Source: SSF14 sp046331245 (lineage in GTDB: Bacteria > Actinomycetota > Acidimicrobiia > Acidimicrobiales > Microtrichaceae). Taken from it: DNA of 64,000 bases. Shown in pieces: positions 42,595 to 51,276 of the stretch; position 1 is the first letter of the stretch; each line of letters begins with the position of its first letter. The position numbers and the translations under genes were made by a program. The stretch lies in assembly GCA_046331245.1 (NCBI GenBank), contig JAXLRH010000008.1, positions 120,579-184,578 on the forward strand. Reading direction: 5' to 3'. The notes below the pieces were generated by a model that had not been told where the DNA came from, did no database searches, and was given only the letters and a program-made list of their open reading frames with translations.

Positions 42595-44679
42595 GTGTCC
42601 GACCTCGTGATGCCATCCTCCAAGATCGGGGACGCGCTGCTGCACGCGTCGGCGTCGGCGGCCGAGCCGATGCTCATCGTGGGCGAGGTCGACGACGACC
42701 TGCAGATCCTCTGGGCGAACCGTGCGTTCGCCGACGCGGCGTGCGCCGAGGTGATCGACCTGGCGGATGTGCCGGTCACCAGCGTGATCCGCTCGGTCGA
42801 CGGCGACCTCCCGCTGAACGCCCTCCGGGTGTCGGAGTTCCGGGCCACGCTCGTGCCCCGCGCCGGCGTCGCCTCCTCGTGGGAGGCCGTGGCCTTCCCG
42901 AGCCCCGGGCCCACCGATCGCGCCTGGGTGATCTCGCTGCGCCCGGCGGGTGAGGGCGTCGACATCAACGAGCTCCTCCGCGCCAGCGAGGAGCGGTTCC
43001 GCGTCGTGTCCGAGCGGGCCCCCATCGGCATCTTCTCCTCGGAGGTGGGCCTCCGGTTCGGCTACGTGAACGACTGGTTCGCCCAGCTCGTCGGCGTGCC
43101 CGCCGAGCACCTGCTCGGCACCGGCTGGATCAGCACGATCGACGGCGGCGACGTCGACGCCGTGTGCGCCGGCCTGCAGGAGACGTTGAACGGCACGGCG
43201 TTCGAGGGCCCGGCGCGGCTCACGACCGCGACCGGCGAGCAGCGGTGGGTCACGTTCCGGGCCGTCCCCGTGCACTCGCCCGACGCCCCGGCGTCGTTCC
43301 TCGGCACCGTCGAGGACGTGACGGCGCGCCGCCAGGTCGAGGAGCTGCTGAGCTGGCAGGCGAGCCACGATCCGCTCACCGGTCTCCCGAACCGTTCGCA
43401 GCTGATCGAGGAGATCGCCGCGGCGCTGGCCGACGGCACCGACGACGTCGCCGTGCTCTTCCTCGACCTCGACGACTTCAAGATGGTGAACGACTCGCTC
43501 GGCCACGCAGCCGGCGACGAGCTGCTGATGGCCGTCGCCAGCCGCCTGCGCAGCGCCGTTCGCGAAGGCGACCGCGTCTACCGGTTCGCCGGCGACGAGT
43601 TCGTCGTCCTCGCCCGGGGCGCCGGCAGCGACATCGAGGCGCTCGGCATCGCCAACCGGCTCCGCGCCACCGTCGCCGAGCCGGTCACGCTCGTGCACGA
43701 GGAGCTGCAGGTGAAGTGCTCGGCCGGCGTGGTCCGCGCCGATCGCCACTCGACCCCCGAGAGCCTCCTGCGCGACGCCGACACGGCCATGTACCAGGCG
43801 AAGCGCCACAGCAAGGGCTCCGCCGCACTCTTCGATCCCGCCGTGCGCGGCATGCTCGACGAGGACCTCGAGTTCGCGGCGCGGGTGCGCGAGGCGATCT
43901 CTCAGCGGTCCACGAGCGTCGGCTACCGCCCGGTGATGGCGCTCGGCGCCGACCAGCCGCTGGTCGTGGCGCTCGACGCGTCGATCGAGCTCGTCGACCT
44001 CGGCGGCGCCGACGTCGACTCGGACACGATCATGGAGATCGCCCGTCAGGCGAAGCTCACCCGGCCGCTCATGATGGCGGCCATCGGGCAGATCTGCGCC
44101 GACCTCGCGGCGTGGCGTGCCGCCGGTCCCGGCGAGCCCGGCGCTCCCGACGACGCGTTCGTCGCCGTCGGCGGTGCACCCCTGTGGGTGTCCATCGCGA
44201 TGACCCCGGCCGAGCTGCTGGTGCCGGGCCTGGTGGACCACCTCGCCCGCTCGCTCGTGCGGCACCGGCTGGCGGGCAACGACTTCGCGGTCCGGCTCTC
44301 GTTCGACGCCAACGTCGCGACCGGCGGCGGCGTGCGCTCGGTCCTCGACCAGCTCGCCGAGCTGGGGGTGCGCATCTCGACCGACGAGACCGCGTCCTCC
44401 CACGTCTCCCTCCTCCAGCTCGCCCAACCGGGCCTCGGCGCGATCAACCTCGACCTGAGCGAGCTCGTGCAGGACGAGCGCTCCGCCAGCGTGATCCGTG
44501 CCGTCGTCGGGTTGGCCGACGAGCTGCACGTCGACGTCGTCGCCGACCACCTCGCGTCGGATGCGCACGTCGAGCTCGCTCGGCGGCTCGGCATCCGGAT
44601 GGGTTCGGGACCGGCGTTCGGATCGCCCGTGATCGCGGCGGTCGTGCCGTCCCTCTTCACGACGGGTCGCCCGGGATGA
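42595..44679 (+). CDS. PAS-GGDEF protein with degenerate EAL-like domain
   Basis: Cytosolic signalling protein of 694 residues. PAS-like regions at ~20-110 and ~127-250 (FGYVNDWFAQLVGVPAEHLLG). GGDEF domain (~255-420): the active site reads AGDEF (332-336), a variant that is often active, with a canonical inhibitory site REGD (323-326). The last ~250 residues align in layout with an EAL phosphodiesterase, but catalytic motifs are gone: DASIELVD where EAL would be and STDETASSHVS where DDFGTGYSS is expected. It probably binds rather than hydrolyses c-di-GMP. GTG 42595 has GAGGTGG six nt upstream. The end shares ATGA with a HDOD gene. Confidence 0.85.
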   Translation: MSDLVMPSSKIGDALLHASASAAEPMLIVGEVDDDLQILWANRAFADAACAEVIDLADVPVTSVIRSVDGDLPLNALRVSEFRATLVPRAGVASSWEAVAFPSPGPTDRAWVISLRPAGEGVDINELLRASEERFRVVSERAPIGIFSSEVGLRFGYVNDWFAQLVGVPAEHLLGTGWISTIDGGDVDAVCAGLQETLNGTAFEGPARLTTATGEQRWVTFRAVPVHSPDAPASFLGTVEDVTARRQVEELLSWQASHDPLTGLPNRSQLIEEIAAALADGTDDVAVLFLDLDDFKMVNDSLGHAAGDELLMAVASRLRSAVREGDRVYRFAGDEFVVLARGAGSDIEALGIANRLRATVAEPVTLVHEELQVKCSAGVVRADRHSTPESLLRDADTAMYQAKRHSKGSAALFDPAVRGMLDEDLEFAARVREAISQRSTSVGYRPVMALGADQPLVVALDASIELVDLGGADVDSDTIMEIARQAKLTRPLMMAAIGQICADLAAWRAAGPGEPGAPDDAFVAVGGAPLWVSIAMTPAELLVPGLVDHLARSLVRHRLAGNDFAVRLSFDANVATGGGVRSVLDQLAELGVRISTDETASSHVSLLQLAQPGLGAINLDLSELVQDERSASVIRAVVGLADELHVDVVADHLASDAHVELARRLGIRMGSGPAFGSPVIAAVVPSLFTTGRPG

Positions 44680-45506
44680 CCGCGCCGCCCGCCGTCGAGG
44701 ATCGCGACGCGATCAAGATCGAGCTCTGCAAGGCGCTCGACTCGGTCACCGTCGCGCGCCCCACGGCGGTGCGCGTCCTGACGGTCGTCGATGACCCGAA
44801 CACGACGGCGCAGCAGGTCGCCAAGGCGATCGAGCTCGACCCGACGTTCGCTGCGCAGATCATGCGCCTCGCGAACTCGGCCTACTACGGGATGAGCGGC
44901 CGCATCGGGAACACGGGCTTCGCCGTGACCGTGATCGGCTTCGCCGCCGTCCGGTCGATGGCGGCGATCAGCGCCACCGGCCTCACGTCCAACCGTGACG
45001 CGGTGCCCCAGGGGTTCTGGACCCACGCCGCCGCGGCGGCGGCCGGCACGTCGGTGGTGGCGTCGCGGTACGGGCTGGTGCCCGCCGACTGCTTCGCCGC
45101 CGGGCTGCTGCACGACATCGGCTCCGCGTTCCTCCACGGCTTCGACCGTGCCGCGCACCTCGAGCTGATGGCGATCCACGGGCTCGACGGAGCGGCGCTC
45201 GCGGCGGCCGAGACCGAGCGGTTCGGCATGGGCCACGACGCAGCAGCGGCGCACGTGCTCGCCACGTGGCGGTTCCCCGCTCCGTTCGTCGATGCCGTCG
45301 CCAACCACCACGTCCCCGGAAGCGACGCGCCGCTGTCGGCCGCTGTGCGGGTCGGCGACCTGCTGGCACTGCTCTCGACCGGCGACGACCTGCCGGCGGT
45401 GCGCGAGGAGCTCGTGGCCGAGGGCGTCGCCGAGGACGAGCACGAGGGCCTGATCGAGATCACGGCCGAGCGCGCCGGCGAGATCCTCGCCAGCCTCAGC
45501 GTCTGA
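44676..45506 (+). CDS. HDOD-domain protein
   Basis: Cytosolic 276-residue protein consisting of an HDOD domain (~15-215). Motifs: DPTFAAQIMRLANSAYYG near the start and GLLHDIGSAFLHGF, which keeps an HD pair unlike most HDOD proteins, so residual metal binding is possible. HDOD proteins usually act in signalling complexes rather than as enzymes. The gene overlaps the GGDEF/EAL-like gene by ATGA. Together they repeat the domain pair found fused at 1740-3266, so a physical or regulatory partnership is likely. Confidence 0.88.
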   Translation: MTAPPAVEDRDAIKIELCKALDSVTVARPTAVRVLTVVDDPNTTAQQVAKAIELDPTFAAQIMRLANSAYYGMSGRIGNTGFAVTVIGFAAVRSMAAISATGLTSNRDAVPQGFWTHAAAAAAGTSVVASRYGLVPADCFAAGLLHDIGSAFLHGFDRAAHLELMAIHGLDGAALAAAETERFGMGHDAAAAHVLATWRFPAPFVDAVANHHVPGSDAPLSAAVRVGDLLALLSTGDDLPAVREELVAEGVAEDEHEGLIEITAERAGEILASLSV

Positions 45507-45545
45507 CGGTCGTCGGCACCGGTCGCCCTCGGCAGGTGGTCGGCC

Positions 45546-46382
45546 TCAGCCCATCCAGTCCAGGATGGTGCGCAGCTGCGCCGACGCGACCGATCGCCAG
45601 TAGCCGGCGTCGTGGCTCGCGTCGGTCCACGCCGTCGTGGCGTCGACGAGCAGGTCGGCGAAGCGCCGGTCGGCGGTGAAGAACGGGTCCTCGCTGCCGC
45701 AGTCGATGCGCACCCGGGCGCCGTCGTCGGGCAACCGGTCGACGCCGGCGTACACGTCGTGGGCGGTGTAGTCGTCCGGTCCGTCGAAGGCCCCGGGCAC
45801 GACGTCCGACGCGTGCAGGAACAGGGCCGGGCTCGTCGCGCACACCCCGGCGACGAGATCGGGGTGCGTCTCGGCGGCGAGGAGCGCGCCGTACCCGCCC
45901 ATCGACCAGCCGACGAGGTACATCGGGAGCGTCGCTCCGAGCGTCGTCGTCACCAGGGGTACGAGCTCGTCGAACAGCATCGCCTGGGGGTCGATCCCGG
46001 TGGCGCGACGGTGCCAGTAGGAATCCTCGCCGCCGTCCACGGACACGATCGCCACGGGGGCCGCTGCCGCGGCGGCCACGTCGTGGAGGTGGATGTCGTC
46101 GAAGGCGAAGCGGTGGTCGTCGCCCTTGCCGTGGAGGCACAGCACGACGGCCTCGGGCCGGTCGACGGTGACGGCGCGCGACCAGGCGACGGGCCCGCCC
46201 ATCGCCGCGCTGTCGAACGTGGCGTCGATCACGTCGAGCCCCGAGGCCACGACGTGCGCGTCCGGTCCGGTCGAGATGCCCACGGCGCGCAGCACGCGGT
46301 GCCAGCCCACGGCGGTGGCGGCGCCGGCCCCGACGGCGGCTCCACCGGCGGCGCCCACGAGCAGCTTCCGGCGTGAGATCAC
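45546..46382 (-). CDS. Exported alpha/beta hydrolase (esterase-like)
   Basis: Esterase-type protein of 278 residues with a probable Tat signal (SRRKLLVGAAGGAAVGAGAATAVG). Catalytic elements: LCLHGKGDDH (oxyanion region), GWSMGG with nucleophile Ser160, acid Asp probably in IDCGSEDPF, and His in DASHDAGYW, as in the esterase D/PHB-depolymerase-like group. It probably acts outside the membrane; the substrate is unknown. The GTG start (46382) is 7 nt after AACAAT, indicating a leaderless mRNA divergent from the trehalose operon. Confidence 0.82.
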   Translation of the reverse strand: MISRRKLLVGAAGGAAVGAGAATAVGWHRVLRAVGISTGPDAHVVASGLDVIDATFDSAAMGGPVAWSRAVTVDRPEAVVLCLHGKGDDHRFAFDDIHLHDVAAAAAAPVAIVSVDGGEDSYWHRRATGIDPQAMLFDELVPLVTTTLGATLPMYLVGWSMGGYGALLAAETHPDLVAGVCATSPALFLHASDVVPGAFDGPDDYTAHDVYAGVDRLPDDGARVRIDCGSEDPFFTADRRFADLLVDATTAWTDASHDAGYWRSVASAQLRTILDWMG

Positions 46383-46388
46383 GCGGCG

Positions 46389-46458
46389 ATTGTTGCAGAG
46401 GGTGTCGGGCCGACGCGGGCCCCGGCGGCGATCGGGGGAGGGATCGGTGGCCTACTGT
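46389..46458. promoter_or_regulatory. Divergent leaderless promoters: esterase / trehalose operon
   Basis: AACAAT (46389-46394, minus strand) ends 7 nt before the esterase GTG, and TACTGT (46453-46458, plus) ends 7 nt before the kinase ATG at 46465. Both genes should have leaderless transcripts. No strong -35 is visible for either. Confidence 0.5.
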
Positions 46459-46464
46459 CGCCGC

Positions 46465-47202
46465 ATGTCCTCGGGTTCGGACGCGCCGGGCGCCCTCGTC
46501 GGGCGTGGACGGTCGGCGGACGTGTACGACGCGGGCCACGGTCGCGTCCTCCGCCGCTACCGGGACCCGTCGGCGTCGGCCGAGCGGGAGGCGGCGGTGA
46601 TGACGGAGCTCGCCGCGGTCGGTTTCCCGGTGCCCGAGGTGTTCGACGCCTCCGGTCCCGACCTGGTGATGGAGCGTCTCGACGGTCGGACGTTGCTCGA
46701 CGACGTCGGCGCGCGACCACACACGCTCTGGTCGGCCGGAGCGCTCCTCGCCGACCTGCACGAGCGCCTGCACGCGGTCCGGCCCACTCCGGCGCTCGTG
46801 GCCGCCACCGCCGGCCGGCGCGTGGGCGACCGGCCCGCCGGCGTGCTGCACCTCGACCTGCATCCGGACAACGTCGTGCTCACCGAACGGGGCCCGGTCG
46901 TCATCGACTGGGCCAACGTCGCGCTCGGCGCCGGCGCCTACGACGTCGCCTACGTGTGGGCCGTGATGACCATCGCGTCGCTCCCGGGCTCGGCGGCGGT
47001 GCGGGCGCGGAACGCGATCGGCCGCCGTGTGATCCGACACTCGTTCCTCCGTCGGTTCGACCGGGGCGAGTGCGCCGCCGCGCTCGTCGACCTCGTCGCC
47101 ACCGGCTCGTTGCCGCTGCGCAACTTCGACCGCGTCGAGCTGGCCCGCCTCGATCGCCTCGTCGGGTCCCTGACCGAGGTGGCGGTAGGGTCGTCGCGGT
47201 GA
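46465..47202 (+). CDS. Small APH-type phosphotransferase, first gene of trehalose operon
   Basis: Kinase of 245 residues with the aminoglycoside-phosphotransferase fold: glycine loop LVGRGRSADVYDAGHG, ATP-lysine region VLRRYRD, catalytic HLDLHPDNVVL and metal-binding VIDWANVALG. It is shorter than maltokinases. The stop shares GTGA with otsA, and otsA shares GTGA with the otsB fusion gene, so all three make one tightly coupled operon. Phosphorylation of a sugar in trehalose turnover (for example glucose) is a context-based guess; antibiotic resistance is less likely given the neighbours. Confidence 0.75.
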   Translation: MSSGSDAPGALVGRGRSADVYDAGHGRVLRRYRDPSASAEREAAVMTELAAVGFPVPEVFDASGPDLVMERLDGRTLLDDVGARPHTLWSAGALLADLHERLHAVRPTPALVAATAGRRVGDRPAGVLHLDLHPDNVVLTERGPVVIDWANVALGAGAYDVAYVWAVMTIASLPGSAAVRARNAIGRRVIRHSFLRRFDRGECAAALVDLVATGSLPLRNFDRVELARLDRLVGSLTEVAVGSSR

Positions 47203-48653
47203 GCGACATCGAATCCCCGCCGACCGGCGCGGGACGCGGGCGCCCGGTGCCCGCACCGTCACCGCTGCTGGTGCTCGCCAACCGCCTCCCCGTGCGCCGC
47301 GTGCGCACCGAGGAGGGCGACGACTGGGAGACCAGCCCCGGCGGTCTCGTGGCCGCGCTCGCCCCGGTGCTCGAGTCGCGCCCGGGCGCCACCACCTGGG
47401 TCGGGTGGACGGGCATCACCGGCGAGGAGCAGGAGCCCTTCGAGGCCGACGGCATCCTGCTCGAGCCGGTCGAGATGAGCCGTGGCGAGGTGCAGCTGTT
47501 CTACGAGGGCTTCTGCAACGCGACCATCTGGCCGCTGTACCACGACTCGATCATCCGCTCGGAGTACCACCGAACCTGGTGGGACTCCTACCTGGTGATC
47601 AACCGGCGCTTCGCGGAACGAGCGGCCGCCCGGGCGGCCCAGGGCGCGGTGGTGTGGGTGCACGACTACCAGCTCCAAATGGTGCCGTCGATGCTCCGGT
47701 CGCTCCGGCCCGACCTCCGCATCGGCTTCTTCCTCCACATCCCGTTCCCGCCCGTCGAGCTGTTCCTCCAGCTGCCCTGGCGTCGGCAGCTCCTGCACGG
47801 CCTCGCCGGCTCCGACGTCGTCGGCTTCCAGACCGCCGGCGGCGCCGCGAACTTCCGGTCGCTCATCGAGCGCCTCAACATCGGCACCGTCGACGGCGAC
47901 GACGTCCTGGTGGACGGTCACCGCGTGCAGGTGCGCGTGTTCCCCATCGGCGTCGACGTGGCACGCATCCACCGCATCGCGAGCGATCCGGCCACCATCG
48001 AGCGGGCAGCGGCCATCCGTGCGTCGCTCGGCGGTCCCGAGAAAATCCTGCTGGGCGTCGACCGGCTGGACTACACGAAGGGCATCGCCCGCCGGCTCGA
48101 GGCCTTCGCCGAGCTGCTGAGCGAGGAGCGGCTCGAAGTGCCCCGGCACGTCCTCGTGCAGGTGGCCGAACCGACCCGCGAGTCGGTGCCCGGCTACAGC
48201 GAGTTCCGCGACCGGGTGGACGGTCTCGTCGGCGAGATCAACGGCACGCACGGCCTGGTCGGGCGGCCGGCCATCAACTACATCCACCGCAGTCAGTCGA
48301 TCGAGGAGCTCGTCGCGCTGTACCTCGCTGCCGATGTGATGCTGGTGACCCCGGTGCGCGACGGCATGAACCTGGTGGCGAAGGAGTTCGTCGCCGCGCG
48401 CCTCGACGACACGGGGGTGCTCGTCCTCTCCGAGTTCACCGGCGCCGCCGACTCGCTCACCTCCGCGCTCCTCGTGAACCCCTACGACACCGACGGTCTC
48501 AAGAACGTGATCGACCGCGCCGTGCACCTGCCCGAGGCCGACATCGGCCGGCGCATGCGGCTCATGCGCGAGACGGTGTCGACCAACGACGTGCACGCCT
48601 GGGCGCACTCCTGGATGGTGGCGCTGGGCATCGACGACGGGGGCCGCTCGTGA
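47199..48653 (+). CDS. otsA: Trehalose-6-phosphate synthase (GT20)
   Basis: Cytosolic glycosyltransferase of 484 residues that joins UDP- (or ADP-/GDP-) glucose and glucose-6-phosphate to trehalose-6-phosphate. Family hallmarks: LVLANRLPVRR at the start, SPGGLVAAL, WVHDYQLQMVPSMLR, IGFFLHIPFPPVELF, LLGVDRLDYTKGI, YIHRSQSIEELVALYLAADVMLVTPVRDGMNLVAKEFVAA and LVLSEFTGAA. The RDGMNLVAKEF loop and length agree with OtsA. The GTG start overlaps the kinase stop (GTGA) and the end overlaps the phosphatase-GH15 gene in the same way. Confidence 0.95.
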   Translation: MSDIESPPTGAGRGRPVPAPSPLLVLANRLPVRRVRTEEGDDWETSPGGLVAALAPVLESRPGATTWVGWTGITGEEQEPFEADGILLEPVEMSRGEVQLFYEGFCNATIWPLYHDSIIRSEYHRTWWDSYLVINRRFAERAAARAAQGAVVWVHDYQLQMVPSMLRSLRPDLRIGFFLHIPFPPVELFLQLPWRRQLLHGLAGSDVVGFQTAGGAANFRSLIERLNIGTVDGDDVLVDGHRVQVRVFPIGVDVARIHRIASDPATIERAAAIRASLGGPEKILLGVDRLDYTKGIARRLEAFAELLSEERLEVPRHVLVQVAEPTRESVPGYSEFRDRVDGLVGEINGTHGLVGRPAINYIHRSQSIEELVALYLAADVMLVTPVRDGMNLVAKEFVAARLDDTGVLVLSEFTGAADSLTSALLVNPYDTDGLKNVIDRAVHLPEADIGRRMRLMRETVSTNDVHAWAHSWMVALGIDDGGRS

Positions 48654-51211
48654 CGTGGTCGCCGGGGCTCCTCGAGGCGCTGTCCCGCGCCGGCCGTACT
48701 CCGGTGCTCCTCGTCGCCTGCGACTACGACGGCACGCTCGCGCCCATCGTCGACGACCCGGCGCAGGCGCACCCCCTGCGGCCGGCCATCGCCGGTCTAC
48801 GCGGCCTCGCCGCGCTCCCCGACACGCACGTGGCGGTGGTCTCGGGTCGGTCGTTGCGCGATCTCGCGGTGCTGTCGCGGCTTCCCGACGAGGTGCACCT
48901 GGTCGGGAGCCACGGCTCGGAGTTCGAGCCGGCCAGCATCGGCCGCCTGTCGCCGGAGCAGCTCGACCTGCTGCACCGCCTCAGCGCCGAGATGGCCGTC
49001 ATCGCCGACACCGTTCCCGGCTGTTCGATCGAGGTGAAGCCGTCGGGCGTCGCGTTCCACTACCGGCGTGCCGATCCGGCGGCCGGCGCGGCGGCGGCAG
49101 CGGCGATCATCGACGGCCCGGGTCGTCTGCGCGGCACGCACCTCCGCGAGGGCAAGTGCGTCGTGGAGCTCTCGGTGGTCGACACCGACAAGGGCGGCGC
49201 GCTCGACCACCTCCGCTCGATGCTGAGCGCCGACGCCGTGATCTTCATCGGCGACGACGTCACCGACGAGGACGGCTTCGCCCGCCTGCGCGGGCCCGAC
49301 CTCGGCATCAAGGTGGGGGAGGGGGAGACGCTCGCGTCGTTCCGCGTCGCCGACCCCGAGGACGTGTGCAACCTGCTCGGCCGCTTGCTCGACGAGCGGG
49401 CCGCCTGGGTGGCGGGCCACCGAGCGCCGGCCATCGAGCGCCATTCGCTGCTGTCGGACCAGCGCACGCTCGCGCTCGTCGATCCCGACGCCCGCATCAG
49501 CTGGATGTGTCACCCCCGCGCCGACAGCCAGGCGTTGTTCGCCGAGCTCATCGGCGGCCCCACCGTCGGCTTCTTCTCGGTCCGCCCGCTGGCGAACGGC
49601 GGTGCGCCGATCCAGCGGTACCTGCCGGACACGATGGTGGTGGAGACGCAGTGGCGCACCCATCGCGTGACCGACTACCTCGACGTGTCCGACGGCCGCG
49701 CCCACGAGCTGGCCGGCCGCAGCGACCTCGTGCGAGTCGTCGACGGCGCGGGGCCCGTCGAGATCGTGTTCTCGCCACGCCTCGACTTCGGTCGCAACGT
49801 GACCGAGCTCGACGTGTCCGGGTCCACCGTCTCGGTGGTGGGCGGCCCCGAGCCGATCATGCTCCTGGCGCCCGGCGTCGAGTGGGAGATCGTGGACGAC
49901 GGCGTCCACCAGAGCGCCCGCGCCGTGGTCGAGGTCGGCGCCACCCCGATCGTGCTCGACCTCCGGCTCGGGGCCGACAGCATCGACGACGTGCCCGACG
50001 AATGTGAGACGACCACCGAGGCCGAGCGTCGCGCCGCGACCATCCGGTTCTGGAGCGAGTCGGCCGCGCCGCTTCGGCTCCCACCGGTCGCGACCCCGCT
50101 CGTGAAACGGTCGGCGCTGGTCCTCGAGGCGCTGCGCTACCGGCCCTCGGGGGCGATGCTCGCAGCGGCCACGACGAGCCTGCCCGAGTCGATCGGCGCG
50201 GCACGCAATTGGGACTACCGCTACTGCTGGCCCCGCGACGCCTCGATGTCGTGCGCCTCGCTCGCGCGGCTCGGCCGCACCGAACCGGGTCTGGCCCTCC
50301 TCGACTGGCTGTGTGATCGCGTCGACCATGCCACCCGGCCCGACCTCCTCCGGCCGCTCTACCGCGTGACGGGCGACGAGCCGGTGCCCGAGGGCACCAT
50401 CGCCGAGCTCGCCGGCTACGCAGGCAGTCGTCCGGTGCGCATCGGCAACGCGGCGGAGAACCAGGTGCAGCTCGACGCGCTCGGGCCGGTGGCCGAGCTG
50501 GTCCACCTCGTGTTCTCCACGGGCGGCGGCATGCGACCGCGGCACTGGTCGCTGGTCGAGCGCATCGCCGACGTCGTCGTCGACCACTGGCGTGAACCGG
50601 ACCACGGCATCTGGGAGGTGCGTCTCGCCCGTCAGCACAACGTGGTCTCGAAGGTGATGTGCTGGCAGGTGCTCGATCGTGCCGTCGCCCTCGCCGAGAC
50701 CACCGGGCGCGAGGTGCCCGATGCCTGGGTGCGCGAGCGCGCTGCCATCTGCGAGGAGGTGATGGTCCGCGGCTGGAACGCGAGCCAGGGCTCGTTCGTC
50801 TCGCACTACGACGGCGAGGCGCTCGACGCCGGCCTGCTGCTGATGGGCACGTGCGGCTTCATCGATCCGGCCGACGCGCGCTTCGACGCCACCGTTCGTC
50901 GTATCGAACGGGAGCTGTGCGACGGCCCCGCCGTGTACCGCTACCACCACGAGGACGGCCTGGCCGGCGTCGAGGGCGGCATGCTCATCTGCACGGGGTG
51001 GCTCGTGCAGGCGCTCGTTGCCTGCGGCCGGATCGACGAGGCCACGGACTGGTTCGACCGCCTCGTCATCCCCGCCGGGCCCACGGGTCTGTTGCCCGAG
51101 CAGATCGACCCGGCCACTGAACGGGGGCTCGGCAACGTGCCCCAGGCCTACTCGCACCTCGCGGTGATCGACGCCGCGCTCGCGCTCGCCGCCCACGGGG
51201 TCACCGGCTGA
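48650..51211 (+). CDS. otsB: Trehalose-6-phosphate phosphatase fused to GH15 (trehalase-like) domain
   Basis: Two-domain enzyme of 853 residues. Residues 1-~250 are an OtsB phosphatase of the HAD class: CDYDGT with Asp25/Asp27, VVSGR, and IFIGDDVTDEDGF. Residues ~255-853 are a GH15 glycosidase: TTSLPESIGAARNWDYRYCWPRDAS, the acid in DHGIWEVR and the base in GLLPEQIDPATERGLGN, plus QAYSHLAVI. In mycobacteria this GH15 type is a trehalase. The protein would thus make trehalose and be able to split it, an opposing pair in one chain. GH15 substrate (trehalose or other alpha-glucoside) is inferred from the operon. Length is about the sum of the two families. Confidence 0.9.
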   Translation: MTWSPGLLEALSRAGRTPVLLVACDYDGTLAPIVDDPAQAHPLRPAIAGLRGLAALPDTHVAVVSGRSLRDLAVLSRLPDEVHLVGSHGSEFEPASIGRLSPEQLDLLHRLSAEMAVIADTVPGCSIEVKPSGVAFHYRRADPAAGAAAAAAIIDGPGRLRGTHLREGKCVVELSVVDTDKGGALDHLRSMLSADAVIFIGDDVTDEDGFARLRGPDLGIKVGEGETLASFRVADPEDVCNLLGRLLDERAAWVAGHRAPAIERHSLLSDQRTLALVDPDARISWMCHPRADSQALFAELIGGPTVGFFSVRPLANGGAPIQRYLPDTMVVETQWRTHRVTDYLDVSDGRAHELAGRSDLVRVVDGAGPVEIVFSPRLDFGRNVTELDVSGSTVSVVGGPEPIMLLAPGVEWEIVDDGVHQSARAVVEVGATPIVLDLRLGADSIDDVPDECETTTEAERRAATIRFWSESAAPLRLPPVATPLVKRSALVLEALRYRPSGAMLAAATTSLPESIGAARNWDYRYCWPRDASMSCASLARLGRTEPGLALLDWLCDRVDHATRPDLLRPLYRVTGDEPVPEGTIAELAGYAGSRPVRIGNAAENQVQLDALGPVAELVHLVFSTGGGMRPRHWSLVERIADVVVDHWREPDHGIWEVRLARQHNVVSKVMCWQVLDRAVALAETTGREVPDAWVRERAAICEEVMVRGWNASQGSFVSHYDGEALDAGLLLMGTCGFIDPADARFDATVRRIERELCDGPAVYRYHHEDGLAGVEGGMLICTGWLVQALVACGRIDEATDWFDRLVIPAGPTGLLPEQIDPATERGLGNVPQAYSHLAVIDAALALAAHGVTG

Positions 51212-51276
51212 CGGCACCCTGCTCGGGCGGCGGGGTACTCGGGATCGGCACGGCTGCTCGGTAGGCTGACGACGCC

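Noticed and set aside
40174..44568. Very long minus-strand open frame (over 1400 codons)
   Set aside because: It is antisense to the penicillin-acylase frame and the GGDEF gene; composition is Arg/His/Gly-rich without domains, as expected from GC-rich DNA lacking stops.
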